From assembly GCA_025531455.1 (NCBI GenBank), contig JAMYHL010000084.1:62001-126000 (forward strand): a DNA stretch of 64,000 nt. Reading direction: 5' to 3'. Of the stretch, positions 1-10,678 are shown in pieces. Numbering within the stretch: the stretch's first letter is position 1; every line of letters begins with the position of its first letter. The notes under the pieces were generated by a model, which made no database searches, was not told the origin of the DNA, and saw nothing but the letters and a program-made list of their open reading frames with translations. Both the position numbers and the translations under genes were made by a program. This DNA comes from Apiotrichum sp. Y4204 (taxonomy: Eukaryota > Basidiomycota > Tremellomycetes > Trichosporonales > Trichosporonaceae).

Positions 1-442
1 TGTATAGCATTGACGCCTCTCTCAGGCTCTCGAGGCTCTCGAGAGGCATTTCTTTTGTCGCCACATGAAGCCAGCGCGACGCGAAGAATGGCCATCATTT
101 TGCCTTCTGAGACATTCTTGGGTGATAATCGCGCATATAGCCCAGTTACCAGTTGGATCATAACGCAAACACTTGGCATTCGAGATCCAATCGCAGTCGA
201 CGGCGATTGACATGACGGATCAAGGATGGGTCTCACTTGCACATGTACAAGAATGGGGCAGTGAGCGAATTCCTGCAGGTCGCGTCGACTTGCGTTCATT
301 CTGAGATCGCGACGAGGACGTGAGGTATGTATCAGTATTCCGTATGCAACAGAGTGAAGCACATATATCTGTGCACTGTGGGGAGCCCAGTCTCGCACCC
401 CATCAACGTACACGATCAACAACCCATCAGCGCAAGTCCGCC
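1..442. other. intergenic, window start
   Basis: No convincing coding region is seen. The short open frames lack domain or hydrophobic patterns and overlap on both strands. The right part should contain the promoter and 5' leader of the membrane-protein gene that starts at 443. Confidence 0.5.
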
Positions 443-2368
443 ATGCCTCCATTGACGACATATATCGTGCACTCGCGACGGGATGGCGGTGGGTCCGATA
501 AGATCCAGCCGGGCGTGATTGTCATCGGCGTCGCGACCGGGGTGGGTCTGCTTCTCCTTGTCGGCGTTCTGTACTATTGCGTAAGTACAGGTGTGAGTAC
601 AGGAGTGGTGCGACACTGCGGTTAGATCCGGGTGGCGACTGATTTTCTTGGACCGCCATTTCTGACCCCCAGTGCACGTATCGCCGTGAACAGGCCTCAC
701 GCGCCTCACGTCCCCCGATGCGCGCCAGTAACACGTACACGACCGACGGCTTGGCTCGCCTGCAGCCGGCGCACACATCGGAGCGGCACCAACAGCACGG
801 CACGTTTGGATTGCCCCGCGTTCACTGGGATATGCTGGACAAGAACACAGCGACAGGCAGAGGTGGCGGTGTCCGGTCGTACTGAGGGTCACGTGTATAT
901 GATACTCTTGGCGCTTGTGGAGAGTCGAGAGAACAATACCAGGTCGTCCATCATATCCGCTCCACTCGAGCATTGGCCATTGGAGAGCTCAGGTATCTGT
1001 ATCAGCAGCTGTTGTGAGATGTACGGCATTCAACCTTTTGCCACCCAGTTGCCGAGCGAGCCGACCCCCGGATCCGGGGATCTAGATAACAAGACGGATA
1101 CCGCTCAAGAACCCGAGCGTATCGACGTCAAACGTCTTGCTCGAGGTACACACACACCAGGTCTCGGAATGACAGCTCCTCGCCGGAGCACCGGGTCCCC
1201 CGTCTTTCAATACCCGCGAAGGCTTATCACACGACCTTGACACGCATGCTCACACACGTTTGCTCGTCATCTGACTATCTCGGCTCGTATCGAAGTCGCA
1301 CTCCGTCCGGAACATACCACACGCTCAGATTTCAGCATTATCGTGTCTCTGCGCCCTCCGACTGTTGTGAGAGTGCCAGATGCGGTGGAGAGTACCCAGT
1401 AATGAACTCACAGACTCACAGACCTACTTATACAGAAGTCACCGAGGTCACGGATTCACTCACCCTCCTGAATACTGCACATATCCCACATGCTTCCTTG
1501 TATAGCGATTCCCCGCCACCTCGACCCTCACAGGCGCCAAGTTCCTCGTACCTGCAACCTGAACCTGGTCTCTGCGCTCCGCTCGACAGTGTCATTAGCC
1601 ACTAGTGTTCGTACTCCCGATCAACCACGAAGCACCGATCAACCACGAAGCACCGATTCGAGCCGTCCAGTCATCGATGAGACACCGATGGTGGTGATCA
1701 TCGGACGCGACGATGAGGCAGGCTTCGAGAGTGGTCCCCAGCTGGACGAGAACGGCCCAGAATGGGAATCAGACTTCCTCCCGACGTACCACTCCACATC
1801 GGCTGACCGGCTCCTCCTCGCTGCACCGCCACCGGTCTACAATGAGCCCCTGGACGAGGTCCGGTCTCCACCCCGCTCCCGATGGCGAATGCGCCGAAGG
1901 AAACAAGTGCTCGCAGATGGACTCCCCCTTTATATTTCTCAGACAAGTCGAGATTCAACAACAAGCATCTCTATCCAGGTGGCGTTGCGCCCCGTCCAGC
2001 GAATCTGGTTCGCCTTGAAATACGCTTTTGCCCAAAGACATTCAACGTCTGTTATCCATCACGATCACACATTTCCCGATGTCGAGGTCGATGACGACCC
2101 ACACCACAGCGACTATCCTCCCCACGACTCTCCTGCCGGGAACCAGCCCACCGACTATGCTTACTCACTGCCTGAGCTCGATATGGGTGTGGAATTCGCG
2201 AGGAGCGCAGAACTGGATACGGTCGTGTTGATTAGTGCCAGAGCTATTCGCGACTTCGCTCCCGTCCCAGACTTGACGCTACGGCCATGTGGCGATTTAT
2301 CGTGCTGCTGTTCGCTGAGCATTGGCGATGACTTGACGATCGCGGACTGGGATTGGACTGGTTATTAG
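443..2368 (+). CDS. single-pass membrane protein with PPxY-type tail (exon model partial)
   Basis: I do not recognise the family. Exon 1 (443-580) encodes a short polar N-terminus followed by one hydrophobic segment of about 22 residues ending in YYC. A canonical intron (581-671, GTAAGT to CTGACCCCCAG) joins in phase to a basic stretch beginning CTYRREQ at 672. That frame stops at 883-885 unless further introns are removed. Downstream frames that look coded (about 1040-1230, 1395-1568 and especially 1680-2368) would form a long cytoplasmic tail. The last exon has an acidic, Pro-rich region with APPPVY and LPTYHS motifs, typical of arrestin/Rsp5-type ubiquitin-ligase docking in fungal plasma-membrane proteins. 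The last exon and exon 1 are the firm parts. The intervening exons, and even whether this is one gene or two, are inference. An 18-nt tandem duplication (about 1617-1655) repeats DQPRST. Confidence 0.45.
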
Positions 2369-3048
2369 CAGACTGAATGGTTTGTTGTATAAGCTGGTCG
2401 CAATGTTGTGGCGAGGCTGTACTGTAGGTACTGTCAACTTATGAGCTGGTCGGGATGTTGTAAGAAGTATTGTAGCTTGAGAGGGCTCGAATTTATCCAT
2501 AGTTACCGCCCGGTTGTTGTGTCAATGGTAGTAAGAGTTGTTGTGTCAATGGTAGTGAGTTGTTGTGTCAATAGTAGTAAGAGTTGTTGTGTCGATAGTA
2601 GACTTGTAAAGAAATGCAAGTGAGTAGATGAGCTACGAGGCGGTAGACGCCACCACCATGCAGGACCATCCAACGCCGGCCCCGCGCAACTCCGTGACGG
2701 CGTTGGTATGGTTGTATTCTGTATTTCTAACGACGGTGGCATTTGTTGGCTGGGCGGAGCACCGCCGGTCGACTGAGTGCTTTACATCTAAGAAACTACA
2801 GTGGTACCTCTCAGACTGACTGTTATGGATCGTACTGATGGCGTGGGGTGGCGTGGAATGGACTGTGGCTGAGAATGCGATGGCTCGTCTATCATCGCTG
2901 TCGTTGTTTGCTCTGGCAAGTAATGTTCGTCGTGTTGCTACGTCGTCTGTCGTGTCGTGAGTGCCCTCGTGATGTAACATCTTCTGTCTTCTCCCTCGGA
3001 TGACAGCCGTAAGTTCCTCTTCCCTTCAGATCTCTGGTACCCACAATC
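2369..3048. other. intergenic with short tandem repeat
   Basis: This separates the convergent ends of the flanking genes. It contains a tandem repeat at about 2513-2600 and a 63-codon frame (2628-2819, +) with one hydrophobic stretch that I do not count as a gene. Confidence 0.5.
2513..2600. repeat. tandem repeat, four imperfect units
   Basis: The core GTTGTTGTGTCAATGGTAGT recurs about four times with spacers of 21-27 nt and single-base changes (AATGG, AATAG, CGATAG). It lies just beyond the stop codon of the upstream gene, so it may be in its 3' UTR. Confidence 0.8.
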
Positions 3049-3911
3049 TTAATCTGATCCAACATTCGCATTATTGGCCGTGGTGCTCGGGATAGTACCG
3101 TCAGGTACTTGCTCCTCAACGGGGGCCGCAGCACCAGTCGTGGCATTCTCGCCGGCACCAGGAGTCGCCAACACGTGTTCAGCCAAACCGAGGACCGCGA
3201 AATTGATAAACGGGAAGGCTATGAGGCGCTGGATAGTCGCGACCGTACACTCGATGCCCTCGCGGGCCGCCTTGCGCGTCGCGGGATCTCGCGCAGTGAG
3301 AAAGTGGTGCTGGTACACTTGCGTCAGAAAGGCCGCGCCTGCGAGCTGCCGGAGCTCGGCGACAATGCCGTCCAGGCAGGCGGCGAGGGTTGCGGGGTCA
3401 AAGTGTTCGTTGAGTGCTGCCAGCACGTCGACGGGGAGCGGGGAGGCTGAAGTGCTCGCAATAGCGCTGGTAGGAGCAAGTGAGCTAGTGACCGGGGTGT
3501 TGGAAGAAGAGACGCTTGTGTCTGGCGTCGAGGAGACCGTGGAGGAAGAAGTGGTCTGAGGGGCATCTGGAGCACCCGGGATGACGGCTGCGCCCACGTC
3601 CACAGAGCTCGATCCTTGCGCTGTACTCGGGCCGATGTAGTCCGCCCCGGGAAGCGAGACGATCACCTGTGGCGAGCTGGAGTCGGGTTTTGCGCTAAAC
3701 GACGGAGAACCTTCCTCCCCCTCAGGCCCCGGCCACAGCGTCTCGGCGAGGGAGAGGCCCGCGCGCGGACGCAGTTCGGGAGGGTACAAGCGGGCGCAGC
3801 GGCGCACGCGGCGGGACGTCTCGATGTACATCTGGTCTTAGTCGCGGGGGAAGAGTGTGGGAATGCTATTCTGGCGGTACGTACTTGGAAGGCGCGCTCG
3901 TCCCACGCCAT
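3049..3911 (-). CDS. conserved-looking hypothetical protein
   Basis: Family not recognised. Exon 1 (3911-3885) encodes MAWDERAFQ. A 53-nt intron (3884-3832, GTACGT to ACCAG) then joins in phase 0 to an exon beginning MYIETSRRVRRCARLYPPE and running to TAA at 3051-3049, about 269 aa in all. The N-terminal 45 residues are basic and proline-containing. A Ser/Thr/Pro-rich linker (roughly residues 60-130) follows, then a mostly helical C-terminal region with hydrophobic heptads (LAALNEHFDPATL, VLGLAEHVL). No signal peptide or clear membrane helix is seen. The downstream ATG at 3831 would also give a protein, but the spliced start adds a sensible N-terminus and a canonical intron. Confidence 0.6.
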
Positions 3912-4604
3912 TGTGTGTGTTGTGCTTTGGAGGGATGGGATCGGAGCGCGGTGTAGCGTTACTGGTTTGTCTTGGAAAGGGAAGGTGAGGTTGGACTTGG
4001 GCTCGTCAGGCTTGATGGAGTGAGTGAAAGAATGAGAAGTGTGAGTTGTGATGATGATGAGGTGGATGAGAAATGTCGTGTCCGGGCCAGTGCAGATGAA
4101 CGGTGGTGCCATTGAGGTGAGGTGTGTTTGTGCAGTGTGTGTGTGTGTCGGTGGCGAGTGGGCTGGAAAACGTGTTTGGTGGCGAACGGGTGCACCGGTG
4201 CGTCGAGATAGTCACCATAAAGCTTTAATCCCATGGGAAGGGCGCTGGTGCGTCAGGTCGGTGAGCTGAATGTCATCGCGAGGCGTGCTGTCGCCATGTC
4301 GGTAGGCCGTTTCCGCGCAGACGAACGGATTTCTATCTTTGCGGCCAAAGCTGGGAAGAGTCAACAGTCGATGAATGCTCGGCGTGATAATCATCAGCTT
4401 TGACAAACGGAAGACGCGTCGTCAGTCTGCTGCACGGACATCTCTGACACAAAGTCAATGACACCAAAAACACCATCCGCTACAAGCCACAATACAGGTG
4501 CTCACACGACATGAATGCATACACATGCGGCGTCGGCCATCACGACGCCATGCGCTGTCAAGGTGCCGAAAAGGCTGTATGGGATTGAGACGGCGGCAAG
4601 GTTT
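3912..4604. other. intergenic, 5' region of the minus-strand gene
   Basis: No supported gene. It includes the promoter side of the minus-strand gene starting at 3911 and the 3' flank of the BZW-like gene. A GT-rich stretch near 4123-4155 is simple sequence. Confidence 0.5.
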
Positions 4605-5974
4605 TTACTCCTCCTCGTCCGAGCTCTGCTCCTCGAGGAAACGAACCAGGGGCTCGGTGACCTTGAGGAAGTGCTGCTTGCCGTTGGGCTTGATGCCCTT
4701 CTGGTGCCAGTAGATGATGGCCTGGTCGGTGATGCAGTCCTCGTTGTAGAGGACCTTGAGGAGCTGGGGGAAGACCTTGAGAATGCGCGTGTCCTGGTAG
4801 CAGTAGACCTGCATCGCGTTGATAAGGCCGACCTGCGCCTTGGCCGACGAGGTGAAGGGCTCAAGGGTGGGGGCAAGACGCGAGACGTACGCGACAACAT
4901 TGCCGTCGAGCTGGTCGGCACGGCCGGAAAAGTCGAATCCAGCCATCCAGCCGAGCCAGATCCACTCGCAAAAGTCAGCCTCGGGAACAGAGTTCTCCGA
5001 CTGCTGGGTCTTGAGGTACTCGAGGATCTGATATCAGCACTGAAATACTCTCTTCCACCCACCTGAGCGTTCGAGTCCTCGTCATTCACCATGCGCGCGA
5101 TGGTGCTCTTTGTGTCCTCACGGATCTCCGAAAGGGCAACCTTGGCATACCAGTCGACGATCTGGGGGAGGTTCTCCTTCTTAAAGTGCGCGTCAAGGTG
5201 CTCCTTGTCACGCTTCGCGACGGGGAAGACGAGGAGGAGGTCGCGGAGACCCGAGCGGCGCATCGTCGCGGCAAGGTGGTCGATGCTCTGGCGCTGGAGG
5301 TAGACGCGGAAGAACTGGGTGAGGAAGCCGAGCGCGACGTCATCCTTGACGACGTGGTCCTTGGTGAGCGAGGTGAGACACTTGGGCGCAATCTGCATCT
5401 CGAGGACGAGAAGAGCGACAGCCTCGGCAATCTTGTTGCGCGACTCGACCTCCCACTTGTTGAGGTATCCGAGAATCTCGGGGAGGAAGCTGTCCTCGAG
5501 GGGCCGCTGGAGGTAGCGGTAGCGCTGCGAGACGCGCTGGATCACCTCGATAATGCCCTTGACGGGGTTCCAGTCGCCGAGCTGGCCATCCTTGGTGTCC
5601 TGGAGGAGGTAGAAGGGAGAGCGCTTGTCGTCGACGTACGAGCCACCGGGCTGGAGGAGACCGCCGAGGAGGAGGAGCTCAAAGAGCTGCTCCGAGTACT
5701 TGAGGAGCTCGAGGGTGGTGCCCGCCTGAACGAGCTTGGTTACGAGGGCATCGGTGGTAGGCGGAGTGGGAACGAGGGCGAGATGGAGGAAGAGAGCGTC
5801 ACGGAAGGCTGGATGTCAGAGCTGCTTGCACAGTGGTTACTCACCTTCGGGCTCAAACTTTGCCGTTGCCTTTGCCTGACCCTTGCGCTGCCTGATGCGG
5901 ACACCACTTAGGGTCGGCTTGGCAGCAGCACCGCTGGCATTACCGGGGGTCGAGGAAGTGGGCGTGTGGGACAT
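4605..5974 (-). CDS. BZW/eIF5-mimic protein (W2-domain translation regulator)
   Basis: Proteins of this family (BZW1/BZW2, 5MP) imitate the C-terminal HEAT/W2 domain of eIF5, bind eIF2 and eIF3, and tune start-codon selection in the cytoplasm. Three exons give 432 aa, close to the roughly 420 aa of animal BZW: 5974-5845, 5808-5063 and 5027-4605, separated by introns of 36 and 35 nt with GTGAGT/GTGGGT donors. The N-terminus has GVRIRQRKGQAKATAKFEPE, followed by long alpha-helical HEAT-like repeats. The C-terminus shows the W2 aromatic/acidic boxes: IIYWHQKGIKPNGKQHFL, then LVRFLEEQSSDEEE at the very end. The start at 5974 is chosen because it opens the N-terminal motif directly. The second intron acceptor is the perfect palindrome CTGATATCAG. 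Confidence 0.9.
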
Positions 5975-6628
5975 GCAATGGGGAGCAAAAGGGGAGCGCG
6001 AGTGTTTGAGTGGTAGTGGGGAGTGGTGAGTGGTGAGGTGTTGGGTTTTTTAAGAGTTGTTTTCTAGATGGAATGAACGCGACGATGACAAAAGCAGTGG
6101 TAATGGCGACCAGCGTGTCCGAAAGAATGGAGTGCTGCTGGGTGGTGGTCTCCCAGAGCCGCCACTCGTGCACGCTCAGGGTGAAGGAGGTGTAATGCCG
6201 GGGTTGTGGCGCTCCTCCCACAGTGGGTGAGTGGCAACGGGACCAGCCTACATACAACCTTGACAAGGGTTTGACGTAATGTACTACCCGTGGTCCATCC
6301 AATGTTGATCTTCCGCATGCATGCAAAGGTACTCGTCGCCGTAGACCACTCGTGCATGCAAGCACGATCGTGCAGAACAGGTCCCAGCCATTGACGTTAT
6401 GCAAGGTGCAAGGCACATACGCACGCGACCAGTGGACACCGTGAGGGCCGCGTCTCAACCAACTCATTTTCACAAATCAAAGATGCTTTCTGGCTACCAT
6501 ACATCCACTATGAACCCCCGTTTAGTTCATCCGCTAGGGGAGAAGAGATCAGAATCACAGTGGGTAGAAAAGGTGGGGCTGAGTGGGCGTCATTGGATTC
6601 GATATCCACAGTAAGTTACAAGGCGACT
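5975..6628. other. intergenic between two minus-strand genes
   Basis: No supported gene. It contains the BZW-like promoter, with a CT-rich strand upstream of 5974, and the 3' flank of the KH-domain gene. Frames here have no recognisable domain. Confidence 0.5.
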
Positions 6629-7794
6629 TTAGGCGTCGCTAGCCTCAATAGTTTGATTGACACGGCGCTCCTTCTCCGACTCGAGCTGGGCGTACAGAAG
6701 CATGAGAGCACGCTCCGTCGACTCGGCAGTGCCGACAATGGTGAACATGCGCTCGCCAGTGTCGTCGTGCGGGACCTTGGCGATGGAAATGCGGGACCCG
6801 GAGAGGCGGCGGATTTCCGTGATTTTGGAGCCACCGCGGCCGCTGTTATTAGCCCCTTTCCTCACGAGTTACTCACATGATGCAGCCGACCATGTCGCTA
6901 GGAATGGAAATGTTCTGAGTACGGAGGTTGGGGTCGTTGGCAGGCGAGGGGGGAGCCTCGGAGGTCTGGCGACGCTCCGGAGGAGCAGGGGTTCCACCGA
7001 TCGAGCTGCGCGAGACGCGGCGCTCGTTGGCACCAAACGAGCCAGCGCCAAAGGAGCCGCCGCTGATCGAGGTACGGCGGATGCCACCGGTGGGGCCGGT
7101 GACGGTGGCAGCGCCGAGGCCACCAGCAAGGACACCGGCGTCACCACCAGCACCGGGGTGGTACTGGATGTTACCAACGCTGCGCTCCCAGTCCTCGAGA
7201 AGGCACTTTGCAATCTCAAAGACGGCAGTCTTGATGGCCTCCTGAGCACCCTGGACCTCGACGACGCGCTCGGTCGACTGCGGGAGCATCTCCTTGGACG
7301 CGACCATGCGCGCACCAGACATGTCCTGGATCTGCTTAATCTTCACGCCGGCGCGTCCGATAACGGTGCCCATAAGGTTGTGCGAGATGAGGAGGCGGAT
7401 GGACGTGAACGCCACGACGGGAGGCGGGGGAAGGGACGAGTCGGAGAGAGGCGTCTCGAGGAGAAGACGCGCAATCTCCGAGTAGGCCGCCGCGATGGCC
7501 TCGGGCTCACCGCTAACGCTCAGAATGCGGTCCTGAACGCCGGCAACCACCTTGGAGACACCGGCCTTGCAGTTGGCCAGCTGGCGAATCGAGGCAATGG
7601 TCGCGCCGCCCTTGCCAATGATGATACCCGCCTCCTTGGTGGAAACGAGAGCGCGGAGAGAGAGCTCCTCGGGAATGTCGCCGGGAGAGAGCATGGAAAC
7701 ATCCTGCTCACCCTGGGGAGAAGTAACCTCTGATATCAGAAATTTCCGCGGCACGCGACGCGTCTCCGCGCGTCCACCCACCGTTGTCAGACAT
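6629..7794 (-). CDS. triple KH-domain RNA-binding protein (PCBP/Pbp2/Rnc1-like)
   Basis: A poly(C)-binding-type RNA-binding protein, expected to act on mRNA stability, localisation or telomere-linked functions as in Pbp2/Hek2 and Rnc1. Three exons (7794-7782, 7729-6877, 6842-6629) encode 359 aa. Exon 1 is only 13 nt (MSDN plus one base). KH1 carries the loop GKGG in AGIIIGKGGATIASI, KH2 has GRAG in MGTVIGRAGVKIKQI, and KH3 has GRGG in VGCIIGRGGSKITEI. The KH3 loop is built across the second intron. A Gly/Ser-rich linker with Arg-Ser pairs separates KH2 and KH3, a likely regulatory region. The first intron ends in CTGATATCAG. The promoter (7795-8200) is strikingly pyrimidine-rich on the coding strand. 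Confidence 0.9.
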
Positions 7795-7929
7795 TTTGCG
7801 GTCTGCTTTTAATTTTCTAGTTTTGAGGGGGGGAGACTACGAAGGGCGAGAAACGGAGGGGAAATGTCCTGCTGACCAAAGGGAGTGCAGATCGCGAGGA
7901 CGGCGAGGAGGAGTCCGAAGTGGGCGGGA

Positions 7930-8195
7930 TCGGAGTGGGAGAAGACGGAGAAGTCGAGGGGGACGGGGCGGAGGAGACCGAGGGGAGGTCGCCAAGGGGA
8001 GGTGGAGGGGAGAGGTGGAGGGGAGGTCGAGAGAAGGAGAGAGGACGGGGATGGAGAGAGGAGAGGGGGAGAGAGAGCGGGAGGGAGAGAGAGGATGAAG
8101 AGGATGAAAGGAGGAAGAGGAAGAGGGAGGGGAGTAGGGAGATTCGAGGAGGAAGGAGGGAGGAGAGAAAGGCGAAGAGGAATGAGATGTATTAG
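7930..8195. repeat. polypurine/polypyrimidine tract
   Basis: The plus strand is almost entirely G and A for over 200 nt (especially 7990-8180), so the minus strand, which is the sense strand of the KH gene leader, is C/T-rich. It is low-complexity without a fixed repeat unit. Confidence 0.85.
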
Positions 8196-8945
8196 TGCAC
8201 AATCTCAGAGGAGTGTGACGGCGGCCAAGAGCGACCCAGAAGAATTCCTCTCCTCTTCCCTCTCGCTCCGCTCTGGCAGGGCGTGGCTGAGCTCGTCCGC
8301 TCATCTACTGGTGGTGGCTCGTCGCGAATGGCAGACAAGCTCTATGGTGGCAAACGGAGGCAAAATTGTAATTTTTCGGCCCCAGCTCCCCAGCTTCCAA
8401 CTGGTCTGGGCCCCGTCCATTTCCCTCCAGGCTGTGCTGTATTCCAGCTACTGTACCTCACCCAGGGAGAACGGACCAGCAACGGACGTCGGGGCCGCTC
8501 CTGCTCCGTACGGCGTACGAGCGGATGTGAGTGGAGGCCATGCAGACAGTCTTGGCGGAATTGGCGGCATGGTAGCGGCGACTTGCGATCGAAGGAACAG
8601 TGGAAGCCAGTGTGATCAGCGCGATCAGCAGAGAGCAGTGCTTTCATGCATGATTGTCGCGTGACAGAGGAACGCTCTCGATAGTACGCGATAGTGCGAC
8701 AGCTTTGATCACGATAAGAGGAAGGGTTATGCAACTCGCAGCACGCTCTTAAATTCCCGGCTGGACGTCGTATAATCCCGTCGATGTTCCTTTTCAACCG
8801 CGGTGTAGAGTCATGCGGAGAGAGGACATGGTCCAAAGCACGTCAAGTACAAAACGTCGTCCACGGCGGGCATGTGATGGTGGTTCGAGAACTCTACATG
8901 GATGGACTACACCCTTGAGTCTTTGCGCCTCTGCGCCCTCTGCAA

Positions 8946-9155
8946 TGATCCGCGGATCCACCGATCCACCCATTCCCTAGTTGATCGATGCTATCCAAAG
9001 GAGGGAAGAAAGAACCCACCACTAGTGCTGCAGATCAAGAAGGTGATCTACCCATCTAGTCAGGATCTACATTCCAAGACGCGAGGGGAAGGATCAGCGT
9101 AGATCGGGAGCTTCGGACCTTTGAAGGGGATGTTGATCCGTTGATCGGCGCTGAT
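8946..9155. repeat. GATC cluster upstream of RPS31
   Basis: Twelve GATC tetranucleotides occur within about 210 nt (for example in TTGATCGATG and TTGATCCGTTGATCGG). Fewer than one is expected by chance in that length. The sites are irregularly spaced with variable flanks, so this is not a simple tandem array. Confidence 0.8.
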
Positions 9156-9544
9156 CGACATGTTCTGTATGCAGAGCATGCAGAGCAGCGTTCCTCAAAG
9201 TATTCCCCCACAAACCCCACCGAGGGTGAAAATGTTACAAAATTGCGTGGTGAATTATCATTTATGCGGACCCTTTTTTATCAACATGCCTGTCAGAGAA
9301 ACTGTGAAAAGCTTTTTGGTGCGCTGGTGCTCCTCCCCGTCGCTCCACTCTCCACCGTCGCTGGCAGTCGCACCGTCCCACCGTCGCTCCCCGCCCCTCG
9401 CTCCCCACCACCGCAAAGTTCGTTTGTCATCTCACTTCTTCTTTTCCCCAAGCTAGCAAGGACACCACAGCTTTTTGGTCAGTTAGCCGGTGAGTACTCC
9501 GTCTTGAACATTGACAAGAACACATTCACTGACTCGCAGCAAAA

Positions 9545-10248
<704 letters not shown>

Positions 10249-10678
10249 GCGCATCCCGTTGCGCTCGCTCTTGTGTAGCTAGTTTAGTCTAGGTATGCAC
10301 TCCTTTGGCACACTTGTCCGAGGCGCAGAGGAACTGGCATTGAGCAGCGAGGATTGTCATTACGTAACCGCTTCAAGGCTTTCATGAGGCCTGTCCATAC
10401 TGGTGGAAATTGTAATCGGAAGGTTCTAATGGCTAATACCCATATCACCTTGTGCTCATACAGTACCTCACGACTTCCATGTGGTGTAATTTACTGTATT
10501 GTCTGAGGCTCTTTCGTGATCTGGGACGGCGGCCTGAATCGATCGCACCGTCTTCCCGTCTCTGGCCCGTCCTATTCTTATTTACGTTTCCCCTTAATGT
10601 CCCTGTCATAGAATATACGTAATCGGATCCATGTTTTGTTTGCACATGGTTGCCCAGACCCAACCGGCCCAACCCTTA
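10249..10678. other. intergenic, convergent 3' ends
   Basis: This separates the 3' ends of RPS31 and the OTU protease gene. No coding signal was seen, so it should contain both 3' UTRs. Confidence 0.6.

Larger units (their letters stand above)
7795..9544. promoter_or_regulatory. divergent intergenic region between KH gene and RPS31
   Basis: This 1.7-kb region must hold the promoters of both the minus-strand KH gene and the plus-strand RPS31 gene. It contains a polypurine tract (about 7930-8195), a minor group of GATC sites (8585-8710), and a dense GATC cluster (8946-9155) next to RPS31. Immediately upstream of RPS31 (9330-9430) the sequence is C/T-rich, as is usual for ribosomal-protein gene promoters. 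No gene was recognised. Confidence 0.6.

Noticed and set aside
2628..2819. 63-codon plus-strand frame with one hydrophobic segment
   Set aside because: No family, no intron signal and weak codon bias. It lies between a repeat and a convergent gene, so it could be chance.
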